A stretch of DNA of 64,000 bases. Source: Streptomyces griseoviridis (GTDB taxonomy: Bacteria; Actinomycetota; Actinomycetes; Streptomycetales; Streptomycetaceae). This document shows positions 15,923-24,989 of this stretch, piece by piece (the first letter of the stretch is position 1; every line of letters begins with the position of its first letter). The position numbers and the translations under genes are program-made. The stretch covers positions 4,925,501-4,989,500 of the forward strand of contig NZ_CP029078.1 in assembly GCF_005222485.1 (NCBI RefSeq), read 5' to 3'. The notes under the pieces are model-generated. The model had not been told where the DNA came from. It was given only the letters and a program-made list of their open reading frames with translations, and did not search any database.

Positions 15923-18322
15923 ATGGCGGGGCTTTCCACCTCTCAGCGGTTCGACGGTTCCACATCCCTCGCGGCCGCGGTCCTGACCGACGGCAACCGG
16001 ATCCTCGTGGTGGTCATCGCGGCCGTCGCGCTGGCCGCGCTCGTGGTGGCGGGCGTCCTGGTGCGCCAGGTGCTCGCGGCGGGCGAGGGAACCGACCGGA
16101 TGAAGGAGATCGCGGGCGCCGTCCAGGAAGGCGCGAACGCCTATCTGGCCCGGCAGTTGCGCACCCTCGGAGTTTTCGCCGTCGTGGTGTTCTTCCTGCT
16201 CCTGTTGCTGCCCGCGAGCGACTGGAATCAACGCATCGGCCGATCGGTGTTCTTCTTGATCGGCGCGGGATTCTCGGCGGCCACCGGCTATATCGGCATG
16301 TGGCTCGCCGTCCGCAGTAATGTGCGGGTCGCCGCGGCGGCCAGAGAAGCGACTCCCGCGGAAGGCGAACCGGAAAAGGATCTCCTCACCGTCTCGCACC
16401 GGGCGATGAAGATCGCATTTCGCACCGGCGGTGTCGTCGGCATGTTCACGGTGGGGCTCGGTCTGCTGGGCGCCTCCTGCGTGGTGCTGGTGTACGCGGC
16501 CGACGCGCCGAAGGTGCTGGAGGGATTCGGTCTCGGCGCCGCTCTCATCGCCATGTTCATGAGGGTGGGCGGCGGCATCTTCACCAAGGCCGCCGACGTC
16601 GGCGCCGACCTGGTCGGCAAGGTCGAGAAGGGCATCCCGGAGGACGACCCGCGCAACGCCGCGACCATCGCCGACAACGTGGGCGACAACGTCGGCGACT
16701 GCGCGGGCATGGCGGCCGACCTCTTCGAGTCGTACGCCGTGACGCTGGTCGCCGCGCTGATCCTCGGCAAGGCAGCCTTCGGCGACGCCGGGCTCGCCTT
16801 CCCGCTGCTGGTGCCGGCGATCGGTGTGATCACCGCCATGATCGGCATCTTCGCGGTCTCCCCGCGCAGGTCCGACCGCGGCGGCATGTCCGCCATCAAC
16901 CGCGGCTTCTTCATCTCCGCGGTGATCTCGCTGGTCCTGGTCGCGGTGGCCGTCTTCGTCTACCTCCCCGCCCACTACGCGGACCTGCACGGCGTCACCG
17001 ACGCGGCGATCCGCGCGAAGGGCGGCGACCCGCGGGTCCTCGCGCTGGTCGCGGTGGCGATCGGCATCGTCCTGGCCGCCCTCATCCAGCAGTTGACCGG
17101 CTACTTCACCGAGACCACCCGCCGTCCGGTCCGCGACATCGGCAAGACCTCGCTCACCGGCCCGGCCACCGTGATCCTCGCGGGCATCTCGCTCGGGCTC
17201 GAATCCGCCGTCTACACCGCCCTGTTGATCGGGCTCAGCGTGTACGGGGCGTTCCTGCTCGGCGGTACGTCGATCATGCTCGCGCTGTTCGCGGTGGCGC
17301 TGGCCGGCACCGGCCTGCTCACCACGGTCGGTGTGATCGTCGCCATGGACACCTTCGGACCGGTCTCCGACAACGCCCAGGGCATCGCCGAGATGTCCGG
17401 CGACGTGCAGGGCGCGGGCGCGCAGGTGCTCACCAACCTGGACGCCGTCGGCAACACCACCAAGGCCATCACCAAGGGCATCGCCATCGCCACCGCCGTC
17501 CTCGCGGCCGCCGCCCTCTTCGGCTCCTACCGTGACGCGATCACGACCAACGTGGCCGACGTCGGCGAGAAACACACCGGCCCGGGATCACCGCTGACCC
17601 TGTCGATGGACATCTCGCAGCCCAACAACCTCGTCGGGCTCATCGCGGGCGCCGCGGTCGTCTTCCTCTTCTCGGGACTGGCGATCAACGCCGTCTCGCG
17701 GTCGGCGGGCTCGGTCGTCTACGAGGTGCGGCGGCAGTTCCGCGAGAAGCCCGGGATCATGGACTACAGCGAGAAACCCGAGTACGGCAAGGTCGTCGAC
17801 ATCTGCACCAAGGACGCCCTGCGGGAGCTGACCACGCCGGGACTGCTCGCCGTGATGGCGCCCATCTTCATCGGGTTCACGCTCGGCGTCGGCCCGCTCG
17901 GCGCGTACCTCGCGGGCGCGATCGGCACCGGCACGCTGATGGCGGTGTTCCTCGCCAACTCCGGCGGCGCCTGGGACAACGCCAAGAAGCTCGTCGAGGA
18001 CGGCCACCACGGCGGCAAGGGCAGCGAGGCGCACGCCGCGACCGTGATCGGCGACACGGTCGGCGACCCCTTCAAGGACACCGCCGGGCCCGCGATCAAC
18101 CCGCTGCTGAAGGTGATGAACCTGGTCTCGCTGCTCATCGCCCCGGCCGTGATCAAGTTCTCCTACGGCGCGGACCGGAGCCTCGGGCTGCGGATCCTGG
18201 TCGCGGCGGTGGCCCTGCTGGTCGTCGTCGGCGCGGTCTGGGTCTCCAAACGGCGCGGTATCGCCGTCGACGACGACGACAGCCACGGCACCAAGTCGCC
18301 CGACCACGCGGCGGTTTCCTAG
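15923..18322 (+). CDS. hppA: Membrane-bound H+-translocating pyrophosphatase (K+-independent type)
   Basis: The 799-residue, about 16-span membrane pump hydrolyses pyrophosphate to export protons. The catalytic signature GADLVGKVEKGIPEDDPRN and the repeated Asp motif DNVGDNVGDCAGMAADLFE (from about residue 250) are intact, as is the C-terminal DNAKK and GDTVGDPFKDTAGP segment. The cation-selecting segment reads GNTTKAITKG (about residue 509-518), with Lys where K+-dependent enzymes have Ala, so potassium independence is predicted. The length fits actinobacterial members. It corresponds to SCO3547. The start follows aaggagg. Confidence 0.96.
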   Translation: MAGLSTSQRFDGSTSLAAAVLTDGNRILVVVIAAVALAALVVAGVLVRQVLAAGEGTDRMKEIAGAVQEGANAYLARQLRTLGVFAVVVFFLLLLLPASDWNQRIGRSVFFLIGAGFSAATGYIGMWLAVRSNVRVAAAAREATPAEGEPEKDLLTVSHRAMKIAFRTGGVVGMFTVGLGLLGASCVVLVYAADAPKVLEGFGLGAALIAMFMRVGGGIFTKAADVGADLVGKVEKGIPEDDPRNAATIADNVGDNVGDCAGMAADLFESYAVTLVAALILGKAAFGDAGLAFPLLVPAIGVITAMIGIFAVSPRRSDRGGMSAINRGFFISAVISLVLVAVAVFVYLPAHYADLHGVTDAAIRAKGGDPRVLALVAVAIGIVLAALIQQLTGYFTETTRRPVRDIGKTSLTGPATVILAGISLGLESAVYTALLIGLSVYGAFLLGGTSIMLALFAVALAGTGLLTTVGVIVAMDTFGPVSDNAQGIAEMSGDVQGAGAQVLTNLDAVGNTTKAITKGIAIATAVLAAAALFGSYRDAITTNVADVGEKHTGPGSPLTLSMDISQPNNLVGLIAGAAVVFLFSGLAINAVSRSAGSVVYEVRRQFREKPGIMDYSEKPEYGKVVDICTKDALRELTTPGLLAVMAPIFIGFTLGVGPLGAYLAGAIGTGTLMAVFLANSGGAWDNAKKLVEDGHHGGKGSEAHAATVIGDTVGDPFKDTAGPAINPLLKVMNLVSLLIAPAVIKFSYGADRSLGLRILVAAVALLVVVGAVWVSKRRGIAVDDDDSHGTKSPDHAAVS

Positions 18323-18358
18323 CCGGCCGCACCGGGCGCGAGTGGCGGACCGGTTCAA

Positions 18359-18403
18359 GAGGCGGGCGGGAGGCGCGTGTTGACGCGCCGCCCCGCCCGC
18401 CTC
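18359..18403 (+). terminator. Long GC hairpin terminator after hppA
   Basis: A near-perfect stem of gaggcgggcggg (18359-18370) and its complement at 18391-18403, extended by aggcgcgt pairing with acgcgcc, forms a stable hairpin 37 bp after the hppA stop. Confidence 0.8.
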
Positions 18404-18558
18404 CCGGCGTCAGGCCCCTCTCCGTGAGGCTTCTCTCTCTTGGTGCAAATGGCTGCAATGTGGCAGCAATGGGTGTCTTGCCGGACGGAGGAGAGGCGGA
18501 GGCGGTCCGTCCGCCGTGTAGGGTCCGGGGGCCCAGAGCGATGGAAGGGACCAATCCG

Positions 18559-19134
18559 GTGAACAAGAAGCTCGCGGCCACACTGTCCGGCGGTGCGGTA
18601 CTGGCGCTGACGCTGTCGGGATGCGGCAGCGGCGACAACGGCAACGAGAAGCTGGACGCCTGGGCCAAGCAGGTCTGTGACGCGGTGCAGCCGCAGGCCA
18701 AGAAGATCGAGGCCGCGAACGCCGCGATCCAGAAGGAGACCTCGGACAACAGCAAGCCCGCGGACGTCAAGAAGACCGACGCGCAGGCCTTCCAGGACAT
18801 GTCCCAGGCGTACAAGGCGATCGGGACCGCCGTCCAGCAGGCAGGGGCGCCGAACGTCGACAACGGCGCCAAGAAGCAGCAGGACGCCGTCAAGGAACTC
18901 AACGGCATCTCCGCGTCCTACGCGTCCCTGAAGAAGCAGGTCGACGACCTCGACACCAAGGACCAGGCCAAGTTCGCCGACGGCCTCAAGGGCATCGCCA
19001 CTGCCCTCAACAAGCTCAGCCAGAGCGGCAACGACGCCCTGAAGACCCTGGAGGAGGGCGACGTCGGCAAGGCGATGGCCAAGCAGCCCAGCTGCAAGAG
19101 CGCGTCGGCCCCGGCGTCGGCGACAGCGGGCTGA
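18559..19134 (+). CDS. Small alpha-helical lipoprotein
   Basis: The 191-residue protein starts at GTG 18559, 8 bp after aaggga. An in-frame ATG at 18541 would put residues before a normal basic leader. The leader VNKKLAATLSGGAVLALTLSGC carries a lipobox LSGC with Cys at residue 22. The mature part is Lys-, Asp- and Ala-rich and predicted to be helical (repeated A-x3-D/K patterns), with a Cys pair (CDAV, SCKS). This matches a small secreted protein conserved in Streptomyces after hppA. Its function is unknown. Confidence 0.75.
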   Translation: MNKKLAATLSGGAVLALTLSGCGSGDNGNEKLDAWAKQVCDAVQPQAKKIEAANAAIQKETSDNSKPADVKKTDAQAFQDMSQAYKAIGTAVQQAGAPNVDNGAKKQQDAVKELNGISASYASLKKQVDDLDTKDQAKFADGLKGIATALNKLSQSGNDALKTLEEGDVGKAMAKQPSCKSASAPASATAG

Positions 19135-19137
19135 CGA

Positions 19138-19300
19138 CGGCTTCGGCGGGTCTACGACGGTCCTGCGGGCGGATTGACGACGGTCCTGCGGGCGGGCTGA
19201 TGACCGCTTCGGTGGGTTGACGACGGTCCGGCGGTTGGGCTGATGACCGCTTCGGCGGGTTGACGACTGACCAGCGGGCCGACGACGATCCTGCGCCGCG
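19138..19300. repeat. Interleaved ~21-bp repeats downstream of the lipoprotein gene
   Basis: Two alternating motifs recur: ttgacgacggtcctgcgggc (19150s, 19170s) and ctgatgaccgcttcggygggt (19196, 19238). The rest of the 371-bp gap up to 19505 holds no recognisable gene. The array is non-coding and may be slippage-derived. Confidence 0.7.
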
Positions 19301-19505
19301 GGCCTGACCTGCGCTGGAGGCTCCTGGCCCGCGGCGCGAGGGTTCCGCCCCGGCCGCCGCCGCGCGCACCGAGGTACGCGTGCGCCCGCCCCGGTCGCGT
19401 CCATGAGCGCGGCGAGGGACGTTCCGGTGACGCGACGGTACGCGCGCGTGCCCGGTCCGTCGCGTGGGCGCTCGCGATGTCAGTGCGAGCGGCCACAATG
19501 GGGGC

Positions 19506-21152
19506 GTGAGTGATTCCGGTCTGTCCTCCCCGTCCCCCCTGCCGTCCTCGCCGACCGCGCCCACCGCGCCTTCCGCGCCCACCGCGCCTTCCTCGGATTC
19601 TTCGGGGCTCTCGGAGTCCATGGACGCGTCCCGGCCGTCCCGGTCCTCCCTCCCCGCGCTGCCGGACTCCGACCGGCCCGAGGTGGCCGCCCTGCTGCGG
19701 GACGCCTTCCTGGGCGCCTCCTTCACCGCCGACGGACTGCTCGACCTGCTCGGCGCCCCCGCGTACGCGGCGCTGGCCCGCAGCGAGACCGTGCCCGCGC
19801 TCAGGGCCACCCGCGGTGACACCCCGCTCGAGCTGCTCGTCCGGCTGTTCCTGTTGCAGCAGCCCGTGCCGCACGCACGCGTGGCGGACGTCCTCCCCGT
19901 CGCCGCGTGTCTGGAGAGCGGCTGGCTGACGGCCGCGGGACCCGACGAGGTCGCCGCCGCCGTGGACGTCAGGCCCTACGGCGGACCCGAGGGCGAGGAC
20001 TGGTTCATCGTCTCCGACCTGGGCTGCGCGGTCGGCGGCGCCGGCGGCATCGGCAGCCGCGAGGAGGGCGTCGTCCTCGGCGTGGGCGGCGCCTCCACGA
20101 CCCTGGCCGGCATCACCGTCCGCACGCCGGTCGCCGCCGCCCTCGACCTCGGCACCGGCTCAGGCATCCAGGCGCTGCACGCCGGCCGGCACGCCACGCG
20201 CGTGACGGCCACCGACCTCAACCCGCGCGCGCTGCACATCACCGCGCTCACCCTGGCCCTCTCCGGCGCACCCGCCGCCGACCTCCGCCAGGGCTCGCTC
20301 TTCGAGCCGGTCCCGGACGGCGAGCGGTACGACCTGATCGTCTCCAACCCGCCGTTCGTGATCTCGCCCGGCGCCCGGCTGACCTACCGGGACGGCGGGA
20401 TGGGCGGGGACGACCTGTGCCGCACGCTCGTTCAGCAGTCGGGGGAGCGGCTGTCCGAGGGCGGGTACGCGCACTTCCTCGCCAACTGGCAGCACGTCGC
20501 GGGCGAGGAGTGGCAGGACCGGCTCCGCGCGTGGGTGCCCCGCGGCTGCGACGCCTGGATCGTGCAGCGCGAGGTGCAGGACGTCACGCAGTACGCGGAG
20601 CTGTGGCTGCGGGACGCCGGCGACCACCGCGCCGACCAGGCCGCCTACCAGGCGCTGTACGACGCGTGGCTCGACGAGTTCGAGGCGCGCAAGGTGAAGG
20701 CGGTCGGCTTCGGGTGGATCACCTTGCGCAGGACGGACTCGGCGGAGCCGGCGGTCACCGTGGAGGAGTGGCCGCACCCGGTCGAGCAGCCGCTCGGCGA
20801 CACGGTCCTGGCGCACTTCGCCCGGCTCGACTACCTGCGGGCGCACGATGACGCGGCGCTGCTCGAAGCCCACTTCAAGCTCGCCGCCGAGGTGGTCCAG
20901 GAACAGGTCGGGCTGCCCGGCGCCGAGGACCCCGAGCACGTGGTGCTGCGCCAGCACCGCGGGATGCGCCGGGCCACCAAGGTGGACACGGTCGGCGCGG
21001 GCTTCGCTGGCGTGTGCGACGGCTCGCTGAGCGCCGGCCGCATCCTGGACGCGATCGCGCAACTCGTCGGCGAGGACCCGGTCCTGCTCCGCGACCGGAC
21101 CCCGGCGCAGATTCGCCTCTTGGTGGAGCAGGGCTTCCTCGAACCGGTGTGA
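19506..21152 (+). CDS. Class I SAM-dependent methyltransferase, HemK-like NPPF motif
   Basis: The 548-residue protein starts at GTG 19506 (ggggg upstream). The N-terminal 50 residues are low-complexity Ser/Pro/Ala with a TAPTAPSAPTAP repeat. A helical region (50-190) precedes a Rossmann methyltransferase domain with motif I ALDLGTGSGIQAL (about residue 211) and motif IV SNPPFVIS (about 279), the NPPY/F signature of enzymes methylating amide or exocyclic amine groups in protein, DNA or RNA. A C-terminal winged-helix-like region ends the protein. Homologues are widespread in Streptomyces (SCO3545 position) without known substrate. Confidence 0.85.
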   Translation: MSDSGLSSPSPLPSSPTAPTAPSAPTAPSSDSSGLSESMDASRPSRSSLPALPDSDRPEVAALLRDAFLGASFTADGLLDLLGAPAYAALARSETVPALRATRGDTPLELLVRLFLLQQPVPHARVADVLPVAACLESGWLTAAGPDEVAAAVDVRPYGGPEGEDWFIVSDLGCAVGGAGGIGSREEGVVLGVGGASTTLAGITVRTPVAAALDLGTGSGIQALHAGRHATRVTATDLNPRALHITALTLALSGAPAADLRQGSLFEPVPDGERYDLIVSNPPFVISPGARLTYRDGGMGGDDLCRTLVQQSGERLSEGGYAHFLANWQHVAGEEWQDRLRAWVPRGCDAWIVQREVQDVTQYAELWLRDAGDHRADQAAYQALYDAWLDEFEARKVKAVGFGWITLRRTDSAEPAVTVEEWPHPVEQPLGDTVLAHFARLDYLRAHDDAALLEAHFKLAAEVVQEQVGLPGAEDPEHVVLRQHRGMRRATKVDTVGAGFAGVCDGSLSAGRILDAIAQLVGEDPVLLRDRTPAQIRLLVEQGFLEPV

Positions 21153-21394
21153 GCGACCGGTTCCGGCCGGGCCAAAACCGGTGGCGTGCCCTGACCCCGT
21201 CGCCGGGAAGGGAAACCGGCCAACCCGGCGCCCGGTGATGCGAGGCCCGCAGGGGCGTGCGCCCCGGCGTGTTCGAGACACTCCGGGCGCTGAGGGTCGC
21301 CGCCGGCCGTCGCCGCGCGGAAGCGGCGCCCCCGCGTTCACCTCCGGTTCGCCCGCCCGCAGCCCGCGCGTGCCAGTCTCCCCGGCGAGGCACG

Positions 21395-21475
21395 CGCCGA
21401 CGTCGGGATGTCGAGATGTCGGGCCGTCGGGACGTCGGGACAGCGGGCCGTCGGGACAGCGGGACAGTGGGAGAA
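21395..21475. repeat. ~9-10-bp repeats (gtcgggac type)
   Basis: Short imperfect units gtcgggacg, gtcgggatg, gtcgggaca and gcgggacag follow one another between the methyltransferase and the small membrane protein gene. The 341-bp gap has no other recognisable feature. Confidence 0.6.
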
Positions 21476-21493
21476 ACGGGGGGCTGGGGAACC

Positions 21494-21691
21494 ATGGAAA
21501 GCGGACCGGCGATCTTCGCGGGCGCGGTGTTCGCCCTGTTCGGGGCGGCACTGCTGGGGTGGACCGTGACCCGGGTGCGGCAGGGCCGGCCCGTCGCCCA
21601 CGATGTGAACCCTGTCGCATCGGCGACCCTCGCGAGCCTCTGCTCGCTCACCGCGCTGATTCTCGCCGCGTGGTGCTTCTCGCGGCTCTGA
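21494..21691 (+). CDS. Small two-span membrane protein
   Basis: The 65-residue protein starts at ATG 21494. It has two predicted membrane helices (AIFAGAVFALFGAALLGWTV and ATLASLCSLTALILAAWCF) joined by a short polar loop (RVRQGRPVAHD). A hypothetical membrane protein of this size sits between the methyltransferase and topA in other streptomycetes. Function unknown. No strong ribosome binding site; gggga lies 5 bp upstream. Confidence 0.65.
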   Translation: MESGPAIFAGAVFALFGAALLGWTVTRVRQGRPVAHDVNPVASATLASLCSLTALILAAWCFSRL

Positions 21692-21936
21692 GAACCCGCG
21701 CCGAGCTGCGGCACCGCTGTTCAGAACGTGATCGTCCGGTTCGGCTCGAAAAGGCCGGTGGGGACTCCGGGCGGCAGGAATGGCGGTAGTCGGGTTACCG
21801 TTCGAGTGGCCGTTGCGGGCTTTTCCCGTTTGACACGGGGGCGGGATGTACCGTCACACTCCGCAGCGTCACCATGACCCGACCCCGGGACGAAGGCCTG
21901 GGGAGGCCCCAGCATCGACCGGAGAGAAGAGCGAAG

Positions 21937-24771
21937 TTGTCCCCGACCAGCGAGACCGCACAGGGCGGGCGTCGACTCGTCATCGTCGAGTCGCCTGCCA
22001 AGGCGAAGACGATCAAGGGCTATCTCGGCCCCGGCTACGTAGTCGAAGCGAGCGTCGGGCACATCCGCGACCTTCCCAACGGTGCCGCGGAGGTACCCGA
22101 GAAGTACACCGGTGAGGTCCGCCGCCTCGGTGTGGACGTCGAACACGACTTCCAGCCGATCTACGTGATCAACGCCGACAAGCGGGCGCAGGTCAAGAAG
22201 CTCAAGGACCTCCTGAAGGACTCCGACGAGCTGTTCCTCGCCACCGATGAGGACCGGGAGGGCGAGGCCATCGCCTGGCACCTCCAGGAAGTCCTCAAGC
22301 CGAAGATCCCCGTCAAGCGCATGGTGTTCCACGAGATCACCAAGGACGCGATCCGGGCGGCCGTCGCCAACCCGCGCCAGCTCAACCAGAAGCTCGTCGA
22401 CGCGCAGGAGACCCGCCGCATCCTCGACCGCCTCTACGGCTACGAGGTCTCGCCCGTCCTGTGGAAGAAGGTCATGCCGCGCCTGTCGGCCGGCCGTGTC
22501 CAGTCCGTCGCCACCCGGCTCGTGGTGGAGCGGGAACGCGAGCGCATCGCGTTCCGTTCCGCCGAGTACTGGGACCTGACGGGCACCTTCGCCACCGGCC
22601 GCGCCGGGGACTCCTCGGACCCGTCGTCGCTAGTCGCCCGCCTCCAGAGCGTCGACGGCAGGCGGGTCGCGCAGGGCCGCGACTTCGACTCCGTCGGCCG
22701 GCTCAAGAGCGAGCAGATCCTCCACCTCGACGAGGCGAACGCCCGCGCCCTCGCCGCCGCGCTCGCGGAGACCCGGTTCGCCGTCCGCTCCGTCGAGTCC
22801 AAGCCGTACCGCCGCTCGCCGTACGCCCCGTTCCGTACGACGACGCTCCAGCAGGAGGCCAGCCGCAAGCTCGGCTTCGGCGCGAAGGCCACGATGCAGG
22901 TGGCCCAGAAGCTGTACGAGAACGGCTTCATCACCTACATGCGTACGGACTCCACGACCCTGAGCGACACGGCCGTCACCGCCGCCCGCGCCCAGGTCAC
23001 CCAGCTGTACGGCGCCGACTACCTGCCGCCGCAGCCGCGCACCTACGCCGGGAAGGTCAAGAACGCGCAGGAGGCGCACGAGGCGATCCGCCCCTCGGGT
23101 GATCGTTTCCGCACCCCCGCCGAGACCGGCCTGACCGGCGACCAGTTCCGGCTGTACGAGCTGATCTGGAAGCGGACCGTCGCCTCCCAGATGAAGGACG
23201 CCACCGGCAACAGCGTGACGGTGAAGATCGGCGGCACCGCCTCCGACGGCCGCGACGTCGAGTTCAGCGCCTCCGGCAAGACGATCACGTTCCACGGCTT
23301 CCTCAAGGCGTACGTCGAGGGCGCCGACGACCCGAACGCGGAGCTGGACGACCGCGAGCGCCGCCTCCCGCAGGTCGCCGAGGGCGACGCGCTGAGCGCC
23401 GAGGAGCTCACGGTCGACGGGCACGCCACCAAGCCCCCGGCCCGCTACACCGAGGCCAGCCTCGTCAAGGAGCTGGAAGAGCGCGAGATCGGCCGCCCGT
23501 CGACGTACGCGTCGATCATCGGCACCATCCTCGACCGCGGCTACGTCTTCAAGAAGGGCACCGCGCTCGTCCCGTCCTTCCTCTCCTTCGCCGTCGTCAA
23601 CCTCCTGGAGAAGCACTTCGGGCGGCTCGTCGACTACGACTTCACCGCCAGGATGGAGGACGACCTCGACCGCATCGCGCGCGGTGAGGCGAAGGCCGTG
23701 CCGTGGCTGAAGCGTTTCTACTTCGGCGAGGGCACGGGCACCGGCGGGGCGGCCGAGGCCGGCAACGGCGACGGCGACCACCTCGGCGGCCTCAAGGAAC
23801 TGGTGACGGACCTGGGCGCGATCGACGCCCGCGAGGTCTCCTCGTTCCCGGTCGGCAACGACATCGTGCTGCGGGTCGGCCGCTACGGCCCGTACATCGA
23901 GCGCGGCGAGAAGGACTCCGAGAACCACCAGCGCGCCGACATCCAGGAGGACCTGGCCCCGGACGAGCTGTCCGTGGAGCTGGCGGAGGAACTGCTCGCC
24001 AAGCCGAGCGGCGACTTCGAGCTGGGCACCGACCCGCAGAGCGGCCACCAGATCGTCGCCAAGGACGGCCGGTACGGCCCCTACGTCACCGAGGTGCTCC
24101 CCGAGGGCACCCCGAAGACCGGGAAGAACGCCGTCAAGCCGCGTACCGCGTCCCTCTTCAAGTCCATGTCCCTCGACACGGTCACCCTGGAGGAGGCGCT
24201 CCAGCTGATGTCGCTGCCGCGCGTCGTCGGCGTGGACGCGGAGGGCGTGGAGATCACCGCGCAGAACGGCCGCTACGGCCCGTACCTGAAGAAGGGGACC
24301 GACTCGCGGTCCCTCACCAGCGAGGACCAGCTGTTCACGATCACGCTGGAGGAGGCGCTGGCGATCTACGCGCAGCCCAAGCAGCGTGGCCGCGCCGCCG
24401 CCAAGCCGCCGCTGAAGGAGCTGGGCGAGGACCCGGTCAGCGCGAAGCCGGTCGTGGTGAAGGACGGCCGGTTCGGCCCGTACGTCACCGACGGGGAGAC
24501 CAACGCGACGCTGCGCTCGGGCGACAGCGTCGAGGAGATCACCCCGGAACGCGGCTACGAACTCCTCGCCGAGAAGCGGGCGAAGGCCCCGGCGAAGAAG
24601 ACGGCCAAGAAGGCGCCCGCCAAGAAGGCACCGGCGAAGAAGACGGCCGCCAAGAAGACCGCCGCGAAGAAGGCCGCCCCCGCCAAGAAGGCGACGGCGG
24701 CGAAGAAGACGACGGCGAAGTCGGCCACGGCGACCAAGAAGACGACGGCCGCGAAGAGCACGGACGACTGA
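21937..24771 (+). CDS. topA: DNA topoisomerase I
   Basis: The 944-residue type IA topoisomerase starts at TTG 21937, giving LSPTSETAQGG-RRLVIVESPAKA, the known Streptomyces N-terminus; ggagag lies upstream. It has a Toprim domain (RRLVIVESPAKAKT with acidic ATDEDREGEA) and catalytic Tyr334 in FITYMRTDST. In place of zinc fingers it has the actinobacterial C-terminal repeats, each with a DGRYGPY-like motif (RVGRYGPYIERG, KDGRYGPYVTEV, QNGRYGPYLKKG, KDGRFGPYVTDG). The last 60 residues alternate Lys and Ala; this Lys-rich tail raises processivity in Streptomyces TopA. The upstream region contains a TTGACA hexamer at 21830-21835. Confidence 0.97.
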   Translation: MSPTSETAQGGRRLVIVESPAKAKTIKGYLGPGYVVEASVGHIRDLPNGAAEVPEKYTGEVRRLGVDVEHDFQPIYVINADKRAQVKKLKDLLKDSDELFLATDEDREGEAIAWHLQEVLKPKIPVKRMVFHEITKDAIRAAVANPRQLNQKLVDAQETRRILDRLYGYEVSPVLWKKVMPRLSAGRVQSVATRLVVERERERIAFRSAEYWDLTGTFATGRAGDSSDPSSLVARLQSVDGRRVAQGRDFDSVGRLKSEQILHLDEANARALAAALAETRFAVRSVESKPYRRSPYAPFRTTTLQQEASRKLGFGAKATMQVAQKLYENGFITYMRTDSTTLSDTAVTAARAQVTQLYGADYLPPQPRTYAGKVKNAQEAHEAIRPSGDRFRTPAETGLTGDQFRLYELIWKRTVASQMKDATGNSVTVKIGGTASDGRDVEFSASGKTITFHGFLKAYVEGADDPNAELDDRERRLPQVAEGDALSAEELTVDGHATKPPARYTEASLVKELEEREIGRPSTYASIIGTILDRGYVFKKGTALVPSFLSFAVVNLLEKHFGRLVDYDFTARMEDDLDRIARGEAKAVPWLKRFYFGEGTGTGGAAEAGNGDGDHLGGLKELVTDLGAIDAREVSSFPVGNDIVLRVGRYGPYIERGEKDSENHQRADIQEDLAPDELSVELAEELLAKPSGDFELGTDPQSGHQIVAKDGRYGPYVTEVLPEGTPKTGKNAVKPRTASLFKSMSLDTVTLEEALQLMSLPRVVGVDAEGVEITAQNGRYGPYLKKGTDSRSLTSEDQLFTITLEEALAIYAQPKQRGRAAAKPPLKELGEDPVSAKPVVVKDGRFGPYVTDGETNATLRSGDSVEEITPERGYELLAEKRAKAPAKKTAKKAPAKKAPAKKTAAKKTAAKKAAPAKKATAAKKTTAKSATATKKTTAAKSTDD

Positions 24772-24899
24772 CGGGGGAACGGTCCCCTCGTGAGGCGCGG
24801 GAGTCCTTCGCGAGGTGCGGAAGCTCCTCCGTGAGGTGCGGGAGCCCTTCGCGAGGGGGGAACGGCCCCTTCGTGAAGTGCGGGAGCGCCCTTCACGAA

Positions 24900-24938
24900 A
24901 CGCACGCCCCGACAACGCTTTGGTGTCGGGGCGTGCGT
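24900..24938 (+). terminator. Terminator after topA
   Basis: A perfect 15-bp stem (24900-24914 acgcacgccccgaca and 24924-24938) with loop acgctttgg, 128 bp after the topA stop. Just before it (24779-24895) is a cluster of short repeats containing gtgaggtgcgggag and cttcgcgag. Confidence 0.85.
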
Positions 24939-24989
24939 ACGTTCGGGCGGGCGCGGCTGGTTGTCGGTGGCTGCCGATAGGCTGAAAGC

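Noticed and set aside
20160..21620. 486-codon minus-strand frame over the methyltransferase
   Set aside because: It is antisense to a gene with intact SAM and NPPF motifs and has no recognisable domain.
21830..21854. TTGACA / taccgt pair as topA promoter
   Set aside because: The spacing of 13 bp is too short for a normal vegetative promoter; only the TTGACA is noted.
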